From NCBI GenBank assembly GCA_039029355.1, contig JBCCGI010000017.1, positions 1-64,000 of the forward strand: DNA of 64,000 nt. The letters are read 5' to 3'. Below, one piece after another: positions 58,391 through 64,000 of this stretch. The DNA is from JBCCGI01 sp039029355. Its GTDB lineage: Bacteria; Planctomycetota; UBA1135; GCA-002686595. The notes under the pieces were generated by a model. The model ran no database searches. It was given only the letters and a program-made list of their open reading frames with translations, and was not told the DNA's origin. The stretch's first letter is position 1. The number at the start of each line of letters is the position of its first letter. The position numbers and the translations under genes were made by a program.

Positions 58391-58397
58391 AGCTGGC

Positions 58398-58841
58398 CTA
58401 GCCCAGCAGACGGCCGGCGATGGTCTGCACGGCCTTGCCGTCGACCTCGCCGCGGTGCTTGGCCATCACGGCCTTCATCACGCGTCCCAGGTCGGCCTTC
58501 GAGCTCGCGCCGCTCTCCTCGATCGCGGCGGCGACGATGGCCTCGACCTCGTCGTCGGACTTCTTCGCGGGCAGGTAGCGCTCGAGCACGCCGATCTCGG
58601 CGCGCTCCTTCGCGGCCAGCTCGGGGCGGTTGGCGTCGTCGTACTGGGTGGCCGAGTCCTGGCGCGTCTTAACCGCCTTCTGAAGGACCTGCAGCGCCTC
58701 GGTCTCGTCGGGTTCGCGGCCGAGCTCGATGCGCTTGTTCTTCAGCGCCGCCACCGTCATGCGGAGCGTGTCGCGGGTCTCGGTGTCGCCGCTGCGCATG
58801 GCGTCCTTGAGGTCGGACTGGATTCGTTCTTGGAGCGACAT
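58398..58841 (-). CDS. yqeY: YqeY / GatB-domain protein
   Basis: A 147-residue helical protein of the YqeY family: LQERIQSDLKDAMRSGDTET, then LRMTVAALKNKRIELGREP, ERAEIGVLERYLPAKKSDDE, and the tail LGRVMKAVMAKHRGEVDGKA. It resembles the tRNA-binding tail domain of the GatB amidotransferase subunit but stands alone; its precise role is not established. It starts 8 bases after the gyrA stop, so it is probably cotranscribed with gyrA. Confidence 0.94.
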   Translation of the reverse strand: MSLQERIQSDLKDAMRSGDTETRDTLRMTVAALKNKRIELGREPDETEALQVLQKAVKTRQDSATQYDDANRPELAAKERAEIGVLERYLPAKKSDDEVEAIVAAAIEESGASSKADLGRVMKAVMAKHRGEVDGKAVQTIAGRLLG

Positions 58842-58849
58842 CGGGGGTC

Positions 58850-61462
<2,613 letters not shown>

Positions 61463-61713
61463 GGGGGGAGGGGGGGATCTACCGTCGCTTCCGACCCCAG
61501 CTCAGGAGGCTTGGGGCGGCGTGGCGGAGTGCCCGCGCCACGTGCGAGCAGGGCGCCGTGGGCCGGGTTTCCGGGCCGTTCATTATCCTGCGCAGGGGCG
61601 TCCGAATCCAGCGAGCGACTTAACAATAGGGAAGAGCTTTGCCGGCCCCCCGCGATGCCTATCCTGGTCGCGCCGCAGAACGCATCCCCCCGGCCCGAGC
61701 ACCCCCATTCACG

Positions 61714-62199
61714 ATGAGCGAACCCGACCTCTCCCCCCTCGCCCTCGCCATGGGCCGCATCCCGACCGGCCTCTACGTCGTGACCTCGACCTCGGAGGGA
61801 GCCCCCCTCGGGTTCGTCGGCTCGTTCCTGATGCAGGTCGGCTTCGAGCCGCCGACCGTCTGCGTCGCGGTGGGCAAGGGCCGCGACCACCTGGACGCAA
61901 TGCGGGCCTCGGGCCGCTTCGCCGTCAGCATCCTCGACGGCCCCAGCTCGAAGATCATGGGGGCCTTCTTCAAGAAGTACGAGGGCGGCGAGACGGCCTT
62001 CGACCACGTCGAGCACGCGGCCGCCCCGGACGGCGGGCCGCCGGTCCTGAGCGGAGCCCTGGCCTGGCTCTCCTGCCGCGTCACCGGCGAGCATGAGACC
62101 GGCGACCACGTCGTCGTCTTCGGCGAGGTCACCGACGCCGCCCCGGCCCGCGAGGGCGACCCTTCGGTGCACCTGCGGAAGAACGGGCTGGCGTACTAG
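61714..62199 (+). CDS. Flavin reductase-like domain protein
   Basis: A 161-residue FMN-binding split-barrel protein of the flavin reductase-like family (the reductase partner of two-component monooxygenases, or a stand-alone flavoprotein). Typical elements are LAMGRIPTGLYVVTSTSEGA, GFVGSFLMQVGFEPPTVCVA (flavin site), RASGRFAVSILDG and LSCRVTGEHETGDHVVVFGE. The ATG at 61714 gives the family N-terminus; the frame extends 25 codons upstream without conserved sequence. No monooxygenase partner is nearby. A strong terminator follows. Confidence 0.88.
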   Translation: MSEPDLSPLALAMGRIPTGLYVVTSTSEGAPLGFVGSFLMQVGFEPPTVCVAVGKGRDHLDAMRASGRFAVSILDGPSSKIMGAFFKKYEGGETAFDHVEHAAAPDGGPPVLSGALAWLSCRVTGEHETGDHVVVFGEVTDAAPAREGDPSVHLRKNGLAY

Positions 62200-62255
62200 A
62201 GCCGGCCTAGGCGAGCCGCCAGCGGGCTTTCAGGGGCCACGGCGGCTCCGGGGGC

Positions 62256-62288
62256 GCCCCCGGGGCGAGCGAGCGCCCCGGGGGCTTT
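62256..62288 (+). terminator. Rho-independent terminator after the flavin reductase gene
   Basis: A perfect 12-bp G/C stem (62256-62267 with 62274-62285) and 6-base loop are followed by only three T. It lies 56 bases after the stop codon. The very stable stem makes termination likely despite the short T tract. Confidence 0.75.
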
Positions 62289-62376
62289 GAGCGCTTCGGT
62301 CGATCCGGCCGAGCGGGGTATCCGTACTCAGGGTTGAGAGCCCCCCCGCTTCCCACAACCCAACCCCGCTCCGCCC

Positions 62377-64000
62377 ATGGTTTCACTCACCATCCGCGCT
62401 CCCCGTCTGCTCGCTCCGCTGATTTACCTGCTCGGACTCTCGCACGCCTTCGCCGACGAGCTCTACGTCGTCCCCGGCGAAAGTACCTTCGCGACGACCC
62501 AGGTGTACTTCGCCATCTCCGCCAAGGATCAGGACGTCCGGATCTGCGGGATCTCCACGCGGGGCAAGGGCACGCTCGACTTCGAGGCCAAAGCGACCCT
62601 TGAGGCCGAGCTCTTCACGGGCTCGGCTGAGGTGACGGCCTTCAGCCCCGCGGGCTGGACCTCGGCCAGCACCACCACCGCGCAAGCCGACTTCTTCTCC
62701 GAGGGGCTCTACCTCGAGCTCGCGCCTCCGATCACGATCCCTGCCGGCGAGCTGCGCAACTTCAGCGTGCGCAGCATTCTCAAGGACGACATGTCCGGCG
62801 AGGAGAAGCCGGGCCTGTTCGTACAGAATCCGATCGACCTGGGCTTCAGCGAGAACGAGTTCTTCACGATCTTCGCGAATGGCGCCAGCGAGGATCTCGA
62901 CGACTTCTCGGGAGTGACCAAGGACGCGCAGCTCTTCGAGTTCTTGTACTACGCCGTGGATAGCGCCCCGTGCGGCGACGACACCCTGCCGGTCGAGGTG
63001 CTGCCCCCGACGCTCTACGACGGGCCGGAGCCGGGAGGAGTCGGCCCGCTCGAGGCCGGGAAGGTCTACGTCGTGACCCCCGGCGCGTTCGGCTGGTGCG
63101 AGGTGCCCGCGGGCAAGACGCTGACCGCCGACGGCGCGATCCTCGCCCTGGCCGACGGCACCGCCTCGGCCAGCCGACTGAACGTCAAAGGCTCGATCGA
63201 CTTCAAGGACACCGTCATCACGTCGGTGTGGGACGACACCCAGGGCGGCGACACGGACGGAGAGCTCGGACTGACGCCGCGCGATCCGGAGCCGGGCGAC
63301 TGGGGCTCGATCTACTTCCAGACCAACGGCGACGTCGACAGCATCTGGTCGGGCGGCCTGCTGAGCTATGGGGGCGGCAACCCGGGTCTGGGCACGCTCC
63401 ACGTCAACACCGACACCGCGACGGTCACCGTCGAGCAGCTCGGCATAGACGACTGCGACTTCGGCAACGGCTTCACGGTCGACGGCGGCAACCGCGGCGA
63501 CCACGTGTTCCGGGACAACATCGTGATCGAGGGCGCCGGCCTGCCCTGGGGCGGCTTCTCGCTCGACATGCTGGACGGCTTCCGCGACAACCTGGCGTTC
63601 GGCAACGTGCCGGGCGACTACCTGACGGTCACCGGCAGCACGATCCTGTGCCCGCTGGCCGGCCCGTCGAGGGTCACCGAAGACGTCGTCGTCAACCCGT
63701 GGAACTACCCGGGACCGGTGCTGGTGATCGACGGCAGCGTGTGCGTCGAAGACGGCGCCTCGCTGACCTTCAAGCCGGGCGTCAACGTCAAGTTCACGCC
63801 GGGCACCAACGGCTCGATCGAGACGCAGCCGGGCGCAACCCTGTCGGTCGAGGGCACCGGAGCCTTCCCCGTTAGGTTCACCTCGCTAGGCGACGACAGC
63901 GTCGGCGGCGACACCGACAAGAACGGCGTCGACACGTCCGCGCCGGGCGACATCATCGGGCTGCGCTACTTCCCGGGCGTCGACGGCAAGCTGGCCGACG
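62377..64000 (+). CDS. Secreted beta-helix-type surface protein (3' end outside window)
   Basis: At least 541 codons are open to the right edge. Signal peptide ~1-26 (LLAPLIYLLGLSHAFADE). Residues ~27-205 form a beta-rich unknown domain (VPGESTFATTQVYFAISAKD, GISTRGKGTLDFEAKATLEA). From ~215 repeated strands such as PAGKTLTADGAILALADGTA, GSVCVEDGASLTFKPGVNVK and GSIETQPGATLSVEGTGAFP occur, typical of right-handed beta-helix surface proteins. Several Asp-rich turns (GDTDGELG, GGDTDKNGVD) may bind calcium. Function unknown; adhesion or polysaccharide binding is usual for this architecture. Confidence 0.8.
   Translation, partial: MVSLTIRAPRLLAPLIYLLGLSHAFADELYVVPGESTFATTQVYFAISAKDQDVRICGISTRGKGTLDFEAKATLEAELFTGSAEVTAFSPAGWTSASTTTAQADFFSEGLYLELAPPITIPAGELRNFSVRSILKDDMSGEEKPGLFVQNPIDLGFSENEFFTIFANGASEDLDDFSGVTKDAQLFEFLYYAVDSAPCGDDTLPVEVLPPTLYDGPEPGGVGPLEAGKVYVVTPGAFGWCEVPAGKTLTADGAILALADGTASASRLNVKGSIDFKDTVITSVWDDTQGGDTDGELGLTPRDPEPGDWGSIYFQTNGDVDSIWSGGLLSYGGGNPGLGTLHVNTDTATVTVEQLGIDDCDFGNGFTVDGGNRGDHVFRDNIVIEGAGLPWGGFSLDMLDGFRDNLAFGNVPGDYLTVTGSTILCPLAGPSRVTEDVVVNPWNYPGPVLVIDGSVCVEDGASLTFKPGVNVKFTPGTNGSIETQPGATLSVEGTGAFPVRFTSLGDDSVGGDTDKNGVDTSAPGDIIGLRYFPGVDGKLAD

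Overview
The window is high-GC DNA (roughly 70% G+C by eye) with densely packed bacterial genes. The organism is a Gram-negative, flagellated bacterium, most probably a member of the Planctomycetota. The evidence is the P- and L-ring flagellar genes together with large secreted proteins carrying malectin-like, beta-propeller and thrombospondin-type-3 modules, a TPR-fused sulfatase-like lipoprotein, fused beta-propeller/di-heme cytochromes, a class II (B12) ribonucleotide reductase and a GyrA with the PHGESVIYPT-type QRDR. The exact lineage cannot be fixed from sequence reading alone.

Layout, left to right. The window opens with the 3' end of a secreted-protein gene and its terminator. Next come a c-di-GMP phosphodiesterase and a membrane-anchored HMA domain protein. 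A long leftward flagellar operon follows at 3.5-13.9 kb: flgF-flgG-flgA-flgH-flgI-flgJ-flgN-flgK-flgL, then a small unknown gene and a GNAT/SCP2-like gene. A clear sigma-54 (-24/-12) promoter sits directly in front of flgF. A cupredoxin gene separates this operon from a polyphosphate neighbourhood (15-21.5 kb) made of an orphan ParA ATPase overlapping a CYTH-like/CHAD protein, a SixA-type histidine phosphatase, polyphosphate kinase, and Ppx/GppA, which overlaps ppk tail to tail. A double-length UvrA-like protein (four ATPase modules, no visible UvrB-binding domain) follows. Just upstream of it is a second flagellar operon, fliK-flgD-flgE, again with a sigma-54 promoter immediately before its first ATG.

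From 30 to 43 kb lie two paralogous beta-propeller/di-heme cytochromes flanking a coiled-coil lipoprotein and rpiA, then a sulfatase-like lipoprotein, a large Ig-like/regulatory-domain protein, and a divergent Cdd1-SRPBCC / MarR unit. At 43.8-46.1 kb is a DsbD-type membrane thiol-disulfide protein whose reading frame is split by one in-frame UGA exactly at the first cysteine of the thioredoxin CxxC motif. A hairpin with bacterial SECIS geometry follows the UGA. I read this as an intact selenoprotein (UVNC active site) and consider it the most interesting feature of the window.

The right part holds a cation-diffusion-facilitator transporter, a secreted lipocalin-like protein, a ParDE-type toxin-antitoxin pair, a 1337-residue secreted propeller/malectin-like protein, nrdJ with a strong terminator, murJ, a TPR lipoprotein, a gyrA-yqeY pair, a flavin reductase-domain protein and the 5' part of a secreted beta-helix protein that runs off the right edge. 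I saw no tRNA, rRNA, CRISPR array or insertion sequence.
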